Of a stretch of 64,000 nucleotides of DNA, positions 25,560-34,378 are shown one piece after another. Positions within the stretch are counted from its first letter, which is position 1, and every line of letters begins with the position of its first letter. Below the pieces are notes generated by a model. That model did not search any database and had not been told where the DNA came from. It saw nothing but the letters and a program-made list of their open reading frames with translations. Origin of the DNA: Acidimicrobiaceae bacterium RAAP-2 (lineage in GTDB: Bacteria > Actinomycetota > Acidimicrobiia > Acidimicrobiales > RAAP-2); NCBI GenBank assembly GCA_001443545.1, contig LMAD01000005.1, positions 1-64,000 on the forward strand, written 5' to 3'. A program made the translations under genes and the position numbers.

Positions 25560-27419
25560 TCAGCCCTCGGTGTCGTGGTGCTCTTGAACGATGTCGAAGG
25601 CCCGCAACGAGCGGATGCGGTCGTGGCGACGGGCGCGGAGCTTGCGCTCGGACAGCTCGGACAGCTCGACGTAGGTCTTGATCAGTGAGCGGTGGACGCG
25701 TTCGACGGTGATGAACGGGTTCGCGTCCTCGGGGATCACCTCGTCGATCAGCCCGAGCTCGAGCTGGTCGGCGGCCGTCGAGCGCATGGTCGACAGCGTC
25801 ATCTTCACCTGTTCTCGACTGGGATCGGGCGTCTTGTAGAGGATCGAGGCGGCCGAACGCGGTTCGGCGACGTAGGCCATTGCCTTGTCAAGCATCACCA
25901 CGTGGTCGGCCATCGGTGTCGTCGCGAGGCCGCCACCACTGCCCAGCGCCCCGGCCACCAGTGAGATGACCGGGCGCGGGTAGTCGATCCCGCGCAGGAT
26001 CGAGCGCGCGATGAGGCGCGACTGGCCCCGCCGCTCGCTCTCGAGGGTGGGTTTGGCGCCGAGGGTGTCGGTGACGAAGAGCGCGGGGAGCCCGAGTCGG
26101 GCCCCGACCTCGAGGACGCGCGCGAGGTGGGCGAAGTCCTCCGGACCGGGATTGGCCGGGCGCTTCATCACCGAGTCGCCGTAGCGCTGGTACGAGGGCT
26201 GGGTGCCCACGATGACGAAGGGCTGCGCGCCGAGCTTGGCGAAGGCGGCGACGATCGCGGGGTAGCGTCGCACGTCGGCCTCTTGGATGTGGTTGTAGAG
26301 CGCGATGGCGTCGGTGAAGCCGTACTGAGCGATGAACTCGAGGTCCACGCGGTTGGCGTCGGCGATGAGGTCCTGGTACTGCTCGAGCAACGCGTCGGCC
26401 CGGTCCGTCGAGGTCGGTGGACGGACCGCGGCGGGCACGAGGTCGGGCGCGCCAGTCACGTCGTCGAACCGGGGGCCGTGGATGCCGGCCGCACCGAAGG
26501 CGAAGACCCGGCGCTGGTTGGCCGCGGTGAGGTTGCGCACCAGCGGCTCGGTCTCCTTGGTCAGCTCCTTGTGCCGGTCGGGCGGCGCCGTAGTGGCGTA
26601 GACGGCCCCGAGGTACCAGACGAGCTCGGCCACGTCAGCGAGGACCACGTCGATGTTGCGGTCGAGCAGGTTGGTCTCGGCGCTCTGGGAGTCGTTCGGC
26701 ACGGCGATGCCTTCGAAGGCCTCGATGACGTTCGGACCGGCGAAACCGAAGTTCGTGCCCGAGGTGGCGAGGATGAGGTCGGCGTTGGGCACGGCGCTCG
26801 CCGATACCCCGCCCCAGACGTTGCCGAGCAGCACCGCGACGTGGGGCAGGTCGACCTTCTCCTTGTAGAGCCGGATCGCCTCGACCATGCGCGTCATCTG
26901 GGTCAGGCCGGCGAAGTTCTCGTGCTGGCGCACGCCACTCGAGGCGTAGACCGAGACCAGGGGCAGGTGCTTGGCGATCGCCAGGTCCGCGGCGGCTTGG
27001 AAGACCTCGCCCGAGATGACCCCGAGGGACCCGGCGAAGAAGTCCCAGTTCATCGCGTAGAGCACGGCCGCGCGCCCGTCGATGGTGGCGAGTCCGTAGG
27101 TGGAGGACTCGCTCTTGCCACGCTTGGTCTCGCGGCCGAGTTTGTCGAAGTACGACTCGTCCTTCTCGTTGCCGTGTCCGCGGCGCACCAGTCCGACGAG
27201 GTCCTTGGCGATGTGCCAGCGTCCATGGCTCGCCTTGAAGTGCACGAGCTCCTGGAGCAGCGAGAGCTGGGACGGGCTGTTCACCGTGCGCCGGTTGCGC
27301 AGGTGCGCCTCGACCGGCTCTTCGAAGATGGGCAGACCCATCGGGTAGCCCTCGCCAAAGAGTGTGGCGTCGAGCTCCTCGAACGGGGACGAGCCCTCGG
27401 GCTCGGGGGTTACCGACAT
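25560..27419 (-). CDS. Acyl-CoA/acetyl-CoA carboxylase carboxyltransferase, AccD-AccA fusion
   Basis: A 619-residue single-chain carboxyltransferase. Residues about 40-330 resemble AccD (LLQELVHFKASHGRW, GVISGEVFQAAADLAI, ASSGVRQHENFAGLTQM) and 340-600 resemble AccA (TLGAKPTLESERRGQS, GALGSGGGLATTPMADHV, DEVIPEDANP). It would transfer carboxyl from carboxybiotin to acetyl-CoA or another acyl-CoA, the first step of fatty acid synthesis or of an acyl-CoA pathway. The N-terminal AccD zinc finger is absent. No biotin carboxylase or BCCP gene is adjacent, so these must come from elsewhere. The next upstream gene on the same strand encodes an acyl-CoA synthetase, which suggests linked substrate supply. 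Confidence 0.87.
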   Translation of the reverse strand: MSVTPEPEGSSPFEELDATLFGEGYPMGLPIFEEPVEAHLRNRRTVNSPSQLSLLQELVHFKASHGRWHIAKDLVGLVRRGHGNEKDESYFDKLGRETKRGKSESSTYGLATIDGRAAVLYAMNWDFFAGSLGVISGEVFQAAADLAIAKHLPLVSVYASSGVRQHENFAGLTQMTRMVEAIRLYKEKVDLPHVAVLLGNVWGGVSASAVPNADLILATSGTNFGFAGPNVIEAFEGIAVPNDSQSAETNLLDRNIDVVLADVAELVWYLGAVYATTAPPDRHKELTKETEPLVRNLTAANQRRVFAFGAAGIHGPRFDDVTGAPDLVPAAVRPPTSTDRADALLEQYQDLIADANRVDLEFIAQYGFTDAIALYNHIQEADVRRYPAIVAAFAKLGAQPFVIVGTQPSYQRYGDSVMKRPANPGPEDFAHLARVLEVGARLGLPALFVTDTLGAKPTLESERRGQSRLIARSILRGIDYPRPVISLVAGALGSGGGLATTPMADHVVMLDKAMAYVAEPRSAASILYKTPDPSREQVKMTLSTMRSTAADQLELGLIDEVIPEDANPFITVERVHRSLIKTYVELSELSERKLRARRHDRIRSLRAFDIVQEHHDTEG

Positions 27420-27556
27420 GGGAGTCCATTATGGCACGAGGGGCTCGAGTACTCCGGCGAGCACACCTTGGGCGAGGCGCGACGAGGGACCCCGCCGGTC
27501 CCGCCCTCGCTTACCAATAAGTAAACAATGACGACGGTCGATGGCTGGCCCCGTCG

Positions 27557-29257
27557 CTAGGCGAAGTCCTCCTCGCGATACTCGCTCGACCCACGTTGCG
27601 CCCCGCGGTCGTTCTCGGCGTTGCGCAGGTCGACCCGGCGAATTTTGCCGCTGATGGTCTTAGGTAACTCAGCGAACTCGAGGCGCCGCACCCGCTTGTA
27701 AGGCGCGAGGTGCTCCTTGGCGTAGGCGAGAATCTCGCCGGCCAACTCGCGACTCGGTTCGTACCCGGCGACCAGGCTGACGTAGGCCTTGGGCACGGCG
27801 AGACGCAGCTCGTCGGGCGCCGGCACGACGGCGGCTTCAGCCACGGCGGGGTGCTCGATCAACACGCTCTCGAGCTCGAAGGGGCTGATGCGGTAGTCAC
27901 TCGCCTTGAACACGTCGTCGGAGCGACCGACGTAGGTGATGTATCCCTCGTCGTCGCGGTGCGCGATGTCCCCGGTGTGGTACCGACCGCCGGCGAAGGC
28001 GATGGCGTTGCGCTCCTCGTCGAGGCCCGCCGCCGTCTGGTAGCCGGCCATCAACCCCACCGGGCGCTCCGGGTCGACCGCGACGCAGATCTCCCCGTCG
28101 TCACCGACCTCTCCGGTGAGCGGGTCGACCAGTTCGATGCGGTAGCCGGGAAGCGGCCGACCCATCGAGCCGAACTTCAACCGCTGCCCCGGCGGGTTGC
28201 CGATCTGGACCGTCGTCTCGGTCTGGCCGAACCCGTCGCGGATGGTGATGCCCCAGGAGCGCTCGACCGATTCGATGACCTCGGGGTTGAGCGGCTCACC
28301 GGCGCTGGCCAGCTCGCGCAGCGACGTCGACCAGTTCGTGAGGTCTTGCTGGATCAGCATGCGCCAGACGGTCGGCGGCGCGCAGAACGTCGTGACCTTG
28401 GAGTCGGCCAGCACGTCGAGCATCGCGCGCGCGTCGAAGCGCGTGTAGTTGTAGATGCAGATCGTGGCGCCCGCGATCCAGGGCGCGAAGACGCACGACC
28501 AGGCGTGCTTGGCCCAGCCGGGGCTCGAGACGTTGAGGTGGACGTCGCCTGGCTGGATACCGATCCAGTACATCGTCGAGAGGTGACCGATGGGGTAACT
28601 CGACTGGGTGTGCTGGACCATCTTGGGTAGCGCCGTCGTGCCCGAGGTGAAGTAGACGAGCAGCGGGTCTTGGGCTGGCGTCGGAGCGTCCGGGGTGAAG
28701 ACCGGGTCGGCCGAGGCGGTCATCGCGTAGTCGTGCCAGCCCTCCTGGGGCGCACCGACCGACACCCGCACGTAGTCCCCGACGATCTCAGCGAAGCGCG
28801 GCGCGATCTCGCTGCGCGCGACGACGGCCCCGGCGTTGGCGCGAGTGATCCGGTCGCGCAGGTCCTCGGCCGTCAAGAGTGTCGTCGCCGGGATGAGGAC
28901 CGCCCCGAGCTTCATGACCGCGAGCGTGACCTCCCAGAGCTCGACCTGGTTGCCGAGCAGGGCCAACACCCTCGTCCCGCGACGTACGCCGAGCCCGGCC
29001 AGCCAGTTCGCGACCTGGCTCGAGCGGCGCGACATCGTCGAGAAGCTCGAGGACCCGACCGAGCCATCGTCTTCGATGATGCGCAACGCGACCGCGTCGG
29101 GGTGCTCACTCGCGAGCACGGCGTCGAACCAGTCGATGGCGAAGTTGAACGTCGCCGGACGAGGCCAGACGAACCGCTCTCTCGCTTCGTCGTAGTCTCG
29201 TCGCAACTCCAAGAGGTTGTCGCGCGCCGCGCGGAACTCATCTGTCGGACTTAGCAT
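27557..29257 (-). CDS. AMP-forming acyl-CoA synthetase
   Basis: A 566-residue adenylate-forming enzyme that activates a carboxylic acid with ATP and CoA. Core motifs are present: P-loop YFTSGTTALPKMVQHT, A5 GFGQTETTVQIG, A7/A8 YHTGDIAHRDDEGYITYVG then RSDDVFKASDYRISPFE, and the C-terminal catalytic lysine in ELPKTISGKIRRVDL. N-terminal NFAIDWFDAV resembles medium-chain acyl-CoA synthetases, so a short or medium acid is the best guess. ATG at 29257 follows AAAGGTGGGG. The 137-bp space to the AccDA gene contains an AT-rich stretch that could hold a second promoter. Confidence 0.92.
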   Translation of the reverse strand: MLSPTDEFRAARDNLLELRRDYDEARERFVWPRPATFNFAIDWFDAVLASEHPDAVALRIIEDDGSVGSSSFSTMSRRSSQVANWLAGLGVRRGTRVLALLGNQVELWEVTLAVMKLGAVLIPATTLLTAEDLRDRITRANAGAVVARSEIAPRFAEIVGDYVRVSVGAPQEGWHDYAMTASADPVFTPDAPTPAQDPLLVYFTSGTTALPKMVQHTQSSYPIGHLSTMYWIGIQPGDVHLNVSSPGWAKHAWSCVFAPWIAGATICIYNYTRFDARAMLDVLADSKVTTFCAPPTVWRMLIQQDLTNWSTSLRELASAGEPLNPEVIESVERSWGITIRDGFGQTETTVQIGNPPGQRLKFGSMGRPLPGYRIELVDPLTGEVGDDGEICVAVDPERPVGLMAGYQTAAGLDEERNAIAFAGGRYHTGDIAHRDDEGYITYVGRSDDVFKASDYRISPFELESVLIEHPAVAEAAVVPAPDELRLAVPKAYVSLVAGYEPSRELAGEILAYAKEHLAPYKRVRRLEFAELPKTISGKIRRVDLRNAENDRGAQRGSSEYREEDFA

Positions 29258-29317
29258 TGCCCCACCTTTCGACCGGAACTGATCCTGGTCCGATGGTACG
29301 TCCTCGCGCGAGTCGGG

Positions 29318-29860
29318 TCAGGCGCCCGTGCGCCCCGCCACGATCAGTTGGGTGCGCGTACTCGCCAGACGCGTGCAGACCGAGATCCGTAGCGTTACGT
29401 ACGTCGCGCTCGCGAATGGCGCGAGCGAGACGACCACACCGCTCGCGTTGCGTGCACGACAGGCCGACGGTGGGTAGTTGCCACTCTCGGCGACACCGAA
29501 CCCGACGCTCACCGCGCCACCGCGCACGAGTCGGTGGCGCACGGGCATCGCGCCGCGGCTCATGTTGGTCGCGACTGGCCCCTGCGGGCGATGGTACTTA
29601 CCCACGACCGCGTGGATGGCCGGCACACCCCAGATCCAACACGCGCCGCCGTGGTCGGTGAAGACGATCGGGTAGTAGATCGTTCCGGCGGTCCCCTGCG
29701 GAGTCCCGAGGGTCACGGCCAATTGGGCGGGTCGGCAGTTTCCGTCCACAATCCTTGGCGCCGGTGCGGCGCCAAGGGTGACGACTTCGGCGGCGGTGGC
29801 GATCATGATCACCGTCGCGACGAGCGCCACCGCGACCATGAACCGTTTCATCTGTACCAT
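29318..29860 (-). CDS. Secreted DUF4232-like protein
   Basis: A 180-residue protein with an N-terminal signal sequence (residues 4-30, KRFMVAVALVATVIMIATAA) and no lipobox Cys. The mature part shows DUF4232 features: the pattern NCRPAQLAVTLGTPQG, then YPIVFTDHGGACWIWGVPAI, a pair of cysteines and a C-terminal VTLRISVCTR strand. The fold is an immunoglobulin-like beta sandwich found outside actinobacterial cells; function unknown. ATG at 29860 is favoured over two upstream starts because it places the hydrophobic segment at a normal distance. Confidence 0.8.
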   Translation of the reverse strand: MVQMKRFMVAVALVATVIMIATAAEVVTLGAAPAPRIVDGNCRPAQLAVTLGTPQGTAGTIYYPIVFTDHGGACWIWGVPAIHAVVGKYHRPQGPVATNMSRGAMPVRHRLVRGGAVSVGFGVAESGNYPPSACRARNASGVVVSLAPFASATYVTLRISVCTRLASTRTQLIVAGRTGA

Positions 29861-29956
29861 GGCAACCCCACTCCGCTCGACTCTCACCCTCTCCTGTGCG
29901 CTCACGACCGGAACTTACTGTCCGCGTTCGACCGGTCGGACATGACAGGATTGGCC

Positions 29957-31183
29957 ATGGCCCACGTGAAACGGCTGGTCGTCCCCGGCGTGCATCGCCT
30001 ACCCCAATTCGCCCACGCGGCACGCGCCGGCTCGCACGTCTACGTTTCGGGCACGCTCGGAACCGACGGCGACGGGGCCCTCGTCGCGGGTGGGGTCGTC
30101 CCCGAGACCGGCCAAGTGCTCGCCAATCTCTCCACGATCCTCGCCGGAGCCGGATGCACGTGGGATGACGTCGCATCGGTATCGGTCTACCTCGCCGACA
30201 TCAGTGAGTTCGCCCTCATGAACGCGGTCTACGAGCAGTACTTCGACGCGACCCCACCGGCGCGCATCACCGTCGGCGGCGTGGACCTGGCGCTAGGGGC
30301 GCGCGTCGAGATGCAGTGCGTGGCCGTCGCAGAGACGCCCGCCGCCAGCACCGCGACGGTGGCGCCGGTGGCGCGACGAACCGGCTTCGTGGAACGCGAC
30401 GGTGAGCGCTTGTACTACGAGGTCGTCGGTGACGAAAACAGTGACGCGACGCCACTGGTGCTCTCGCACGGCGCCGGCGGCAACCACGCGAGCTGGTTCC
30501 AGCAGGTCGCGCACTTCGCCGCGCACCGAGTGGTCGTGACCTGGGACCACCGCGGCTACGGCCGCTCGAGCGACCTCGGCGACCGCACCGGACCGCTCGT
30601 CGCCGTCGAGGACCTGCTGGCGATCCTGGACCACGAAGGGATCGAACGGGCCGACCTCGTCGGCCAGTCGATGGGGGGCTGGTCGGTCGTGGGGGCCGCC
30701 CTCGCCCGACCGGGCCTCGCCCGCTCGATCGTGCTCGCCGACTCGATCGGTGGGTTCACGACCGACGCGGTCCTGGCGGCGATGAGTCGGGCCCGGGCCC
30801 GAGAGCGGCAGCGTGACGAACTCGGCGCACACCCGGCGCTCGGGGAGGCATTCAGCGCCCGCTCACCGGAGCTCGCGCACCTCTACCAGTCGCTCGGACG
30901 CATGGGCAGCGCGGACCCTGACGTCGTGATCGGCCGTCTCCTCGACGTCACCTACGGCACCGACGACGCCGCGCGACTGGCGGTGCCCGCGCTCCTGATC
31001 GTCGGCGACCACGACCAACTCTTCGCCCCGGCCGCGGTCCGTGCCGTCGCCGACCTGCTCCCCGACGCACGCGTCATCGAGATCATCGGCGCCGGCCACT
31101 CGCCGTACTTCGAGGACCCCGACGCGTGGAACGACGCGCTCGACGCGTTCCTGGCGTGGCTCGACGGCGACGAGTCCATTTAG
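29957..31183 (+). CDS. RidA-like domain fused to an alpha/beta hydrolase
   Basis: A 408-residue two-domain protein. Residues 1-125 form a RidA/YjgF domain (SGTLGTDGDGALVAGG, VSVYLADISEFALMN, and the key arginine in PPARITVGGVD). Residues about 135-405 form an alpha/beta hydrolase with oxyanion loop SHGAGGNHASW, nucleophile elbow VGQSMGGWS, an acid in VGDHDQL and the catalytic His in GAGHSPYFED. RidA proteins deaminate reactive enamines and imines; a fused hydrolase could act on the product of that step. ATG at 29957 has AGGA six bases upstream. A longer frame upstream overlaps the divergent gene and is not coding. Confidence 0.9.
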   Translation: MAHVKRLVVPGVHRLPQFAHAARAGSHVYVSGTLGTDGDGALVAGGVVPETGQVLANLSTILAGAGCTWDDVASVSVYLADISEFALMNAVYEQYFDATPPARITVGGVDLALGARVEMQCVAVAETPAASTATVAPVARRTGFVERDGERLYYEVVGDENSDATPLVLSHGAGGNHASWFQQVAHFAAHRVVVTWDHRGYGRSSDLGDRTGPLVAVEDLLAILDHEGIERADLVGQSMGGWSVVGAALARPGLARSIVLADSIGGFTTDAVLAAMSRARARERQRDELGAHPALGEAFSARSPELAHLYQSLGRMGSADPDVVIGRLLDVTYGTDDAARLAVPALLIVGDHDQLFAPAAVRAVADLLPDARVIEIIGAGHSPYFEDPDAWNDALDAFLAWLDGDESI

Positions 31184-31256
31184 AAACCATGTTCTGATTT
31201 GGGTGATTTGAGGCGGGATAGGCTGCAAACGCCTGGGTCGAACGGAGACGTGAGCC

Positions 31257-34200
31257 GTGGCGGAGATGCTGAACGAATTCAACGAGTGGCGACACCTACG
31301 TGAGATTCTGTCCGACGACATCATCATTGTCGACGCCCAGGGGACCATCGGTTACGTCAGCGAATCGGTGGCGAGCCTGGCCGGCTACGAGCCGACCGAA
31401 CTGCTCGGCCGATCGATCGAGGAGCTCGTGCCCGACGACCAACGTGATACCCACGTCGGGCACCGCGAGCGGTATCTCGAGGCGCCCACGCCCCGGTCGA
31501 TGAGCGGCCACGCCCACCGGATGAAACACCGCGACGGACGAGACCTGTCGGTCGCCATCGCCCTTTCGCCGCTCGTCGTCGACGGTCGAACGCTGATCGT
31601 CGCGGCCGTCGCGCTCGCTGACGTCGCCGCGTCTCGCGACACTTCGGGACGCGCGACCAAAATGGCCGCCGCCGCCCGTCTGGCCGAACAGGAGTCCCAC
31701 TACCGGCTGGCCTTCGAACGCACGATGGCGCCCATGTACTTCACCGACCGCGACAACGTGATCACCACCGCCAATGACGCGTACGCCCGACTCGTCGGAC
31801 GCGCCGCCGCTGACGTAGTCGGGCACCGCGCCGACGAGTTCACCCACCCCGCCGACCTCGTCGTCACCCGCGGCGCCCACGCCGACCTGCTCGCCGGCGA
31901 CCTCGACGAGGTGCGCTTCACCAAGCGCTACGTGGACCCGTCGGGCCGGATCACCGACGTCGAATCGGCCAAGTCGGTGGTGCGCTCGAGCGACGGGCTG
32001 GTCCAACGATTCATCGTCTCCGAATTGGAGATCACCGAGCGCGTGCAACGTGACCGATTTCTCACGATGCTCGCCGCCGTGCACCGCCTCGCCATCTTGG
32101 CCACGAACGAAACCCAGCTGCTCGAGCAGTTCTGTCAGGCCCTGGTGGACGTCGGTGGTTACGCGCTGGCCTGCTTCACGTCGGCGACCTCGGGGCCCGG
32201 CGTGGTCGCCGCACGTGATCCGCGAGCCGCGGTAGCGCCACCGAAGGATGGTCCGATCAACGAGGCGATCTCGAGGTCCGAGACGCGCGTGTACGACGTC
32301 GGAACCGGCAGCGACGAGTGGCGCCGCTACGCGTCCGAGCACCACCTGCGAAGCGGCCTGGCCATTCCCCTTCGACACGAGGGAGTCGTCGGTGCGATCA
32401 CTGTCTTGCTCGACCAACCCGACGCCTTCTTTCCCGCGCACCGGATCGGGCTGGAGGAGCTCGTCCACGAACTCGAACTCGGGCTCGCCCACATCGCCGC
32501 GATCACCCAGACCGCGGCGACCCTCGCGTCGGCCCGCACCGCTTACGACGCGCTCGCCGCGACCGAGGCCGCGCTCGCCGAGTCGGAGCGCCGCTTCCGC
32601 TTGGCCTTCAGTGAGAACATGGCCCCAATGGTCTTCGTGGGCCTCGACGACCGCGTGATCGACGTCAACGACGCGTTCCTGCAGATGGTCGGACGGACCC
32701 GCGACGAACTCGTGGGTCGCGACACGTCGTGGATCACCCACCCCGAGGACGTCTCGCTGGGTGCCCAGAGCCGCGAGCGAATCGAGCGAGGCGAGGTCGA
32801 ACAGTTCCACTTCACCGAACGGCTCGTGCACCAAACCGGTCGGATCGTCGTCACCGACGTCTTGAAGTCGCCGGTGCGCGCCGACGACGGCCGCATCCTC
32901 TACTTCATCGTCTCGGAGCGAGACGTCACCGAGGAGCGCCACCTCGCCGATCAACTCCTGCACCGCGCGCTGCACGACCCCCTCACCGGACTCGCCAATC
33001 GCGCCCTCTTCGAGGACCGCCTCGGTCAGGCCCGTGAGCGGCTGACGCGCAACGGCGGCTACGGCGCGGTCCTACTCATCGACCTCGACGACTTCAAGGG
33101 CGTGAACGACACTTACGGGCACCCCACGGGAGACCGGCTGCTGGTCGGCGTGGCCCGCCGGTTCGAGCTCGTGACCCGCTCCAGTGACACCCTCTGTCGC
33201 GTCGGAGGCGACGAGTTCCTCTACCTGGCCGAGAACCTGAGCGGACCCGACGAGGTCACCGTCATCGCCGAGCGCCTGCTCAACGTGCTGGTCGAGCCCT
33301 TCTCACTCGACGGACTCACCCTCGAACAGAACGCCACGATCGGTGTCGCTATCTGTCATGACGGCGTGCTCGACGGCGCCGAGTGCATCAAGTACGCCGA
33401 CACCGCGATGTACGAGGCCAAGCGCCACCGCCGAGGCCACTTCGAGGTCTTCACGCCGGACATGCTCACCAACGCGATCAACCGGTTCACCCTCGCCCAA
33501 TCGCTCAGTCACGCGTTGCGCAGTAACGAGGTGACCCTCTACTACCAGCCGATCGTCTCGCTGCCGAACTTCCAAGTCGTCGGCTTCGAGGCGTTACTGC
33601 GCTGGGACTCCTCGCGCGAGGGGTCGATCCCCCCGTCGGTCTTCATCCCGATTGCCGAGCAGAGCGACCTGATCCTGGGACTCGGCGACTTCGCGTTACG
33701 TGAAGCGGTGCGCGTGGCGAGCACGTGGGGAATGGACGGTTCGTACGGCGACCAGTGCTACGTCTCGGTGAACCTCTCCGCAGTCCAGTTCCGCAACCCC
33801 GACTTCGTCTCGCTCGTGCGCGAGGTGCTCGAGGACGCGCACTTCCCCGCGTCACGTCTCGTGCTCGAGATCTCCGAGTCCATCGCGATGAGTGACCTCG
33901 ACCAGACGATCTCGGTCGTCGAGCGGCTACGCGACATCGGCGTCGAGGTGGCGCTCGACGGCTTCGGCACGGGTCACTCCTCACTGCCTCGCCTCGTCGA
34001 ACTGCGTCCGAAGATGGTCAAGATCGACCGCTCCTTCGTCCACGCGCTCGACGACCCGGTCAACCACGACGTCATCCTCGACGCCGTCTTCACGCTCGGC
34101 CACGACCTCGGCGTCACGATGCTCGCCGAGGGCATCGAGACCGTGAGCCAGCTGACGCGGTTGCGGGGGCTCGGCTGCCAGCTCGTCCAGGGATTTCTCC

Positions 34201-34295
34201 TCGCGCCGCCGGTACCCCAGGACGAGGTGCTCGGCCAGCTCGCGACCCGGCCCAAGGAACGCGCCCAGCGCGTCGCGCAGCGCGCGGCCACCTAA
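31257..34295 (+). CDS. PAS-PAS-GAF-PAS-GGDEF-EAL c-di-GMP signalling protein
   Basis: A 1012-residue cytoplasmic sensor-enzyme. Three PAS domains (about 15-130, 150-265, 440-555), a GAF domain (about 275-420), GGDEF (about 565-730) and EAL (about 740-1005) are in order. The cyclase site GGDEF and its RxxD inhibitory site (RSSD five residues before) are intact. In the EAL domain Glu of FEALLRW, Asn of VNLS, Lys of KIDRSF and Glu of AEGIET remain, but the DDFG metal motif reads DGFG, so phosphodiesterase activity is uncertain. GTG at 31257 has GGAG nine bases upstream. A TAGGCT -10-like box precedes it. Confidence 0.92.
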   Translation: MAEMLNEFNEWRHLREILSDDIIIVDAQGTIGYVSESVASLAGYEPTELLGRSIEELVPDDQRDTHVGHRERYLEAPTPRSMSGHAHRMKHRDGRDLSVAIALSPLVVDGRTLIVAAVALADVAASRDTSGRATKMAAAARLAEQESHYRLAFERTMAPMYFTDRDNVITTANDAYARLVGRAAADVVGHRADEFTHPADLVVTRGAHADLLAGDLDEVRFTKRYVDPSGRITDVESAKSVVRSSDGLVQRFIVSELEITERVQRDRFLTMLAAVHRLAILATNETQLLEQFCQALVDVGGYALACFTSATSGPGVVAARDPRAAVAPPKDGPINEAISRSETRVYDVGTGSDEWRRYASEHHLRSGLAIPLRHEGVVGAITVLLDQPDAFFPAHRIGLEELVHELELGLAHIAAITQTAATLASARTAYDALAATEAALAESERRFRLAFSENMAPMVFVGLDDRVIDVNDAFLQMVGRTRDELVGRDTSWITHPEDVSLGAQSRERIERGEVEQFHFTERLVHQTGRIVVTDVLKSPVRADDGRILYFIVSERDVTEERHLADQLLHRALHDPLTGLANRALFEDRLGQARERLTRNGGYGAVLLIDLDDFKGVNDTYGHPTGDRLLVGVARRFELVTRSSDTLCRVGGDEFLYLAENLSGPDEVTVIAERLLNVLVEPFSLDGLTLEQNATIGVAICHDGVLDGAECIKYADTAMYEAKRHRRGHFEVFTPDMLTNAINRFTLAQSLSHALRSNEVTLYYQPIVSLPNFQVVGFEALLRWDSSREGSIPPSVFIPIAEQSDLILGLGDFALREAVRVASTWGMDGSYGDQCYVSVNLSAVQFRNPDFVSLVREVLEDAHFPASRLVLEISESIAMSDLDQTISVVERLRDIGVEVALDGFGTGHSSLPRLVELRPKMVKIDRSFVHALDDPVNHDVILDAVFTLGHDLGVTMLAEGIETVSQLTRLRGLGCQLVQGFLLAPPVPQDEVLGQLATRPKERAQRVAQRAAT

Positions 34296-34378
34296 CCCCA
34301 TCGGCCCGGGTTCGTCGGACTACGCTGCAACGTACGGCCGGAATCGTGCCGCGGTGGTGCGACTTACGAGGGCAGGTA

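Noticed and set aside
26127..27524. 465-codon open frame antisense to the carboxyltransferase
   Set aside because: Shadow frame; the sense gene has complete AccD and AccA signatures.
31296..32975. 559-codon open frame antisense to the first GGDEF-EAL gene
   Set aside because: No recognisable motif; Val/Gly/Asp bias is typical of reverse-strand shadows of GC-rich genes.
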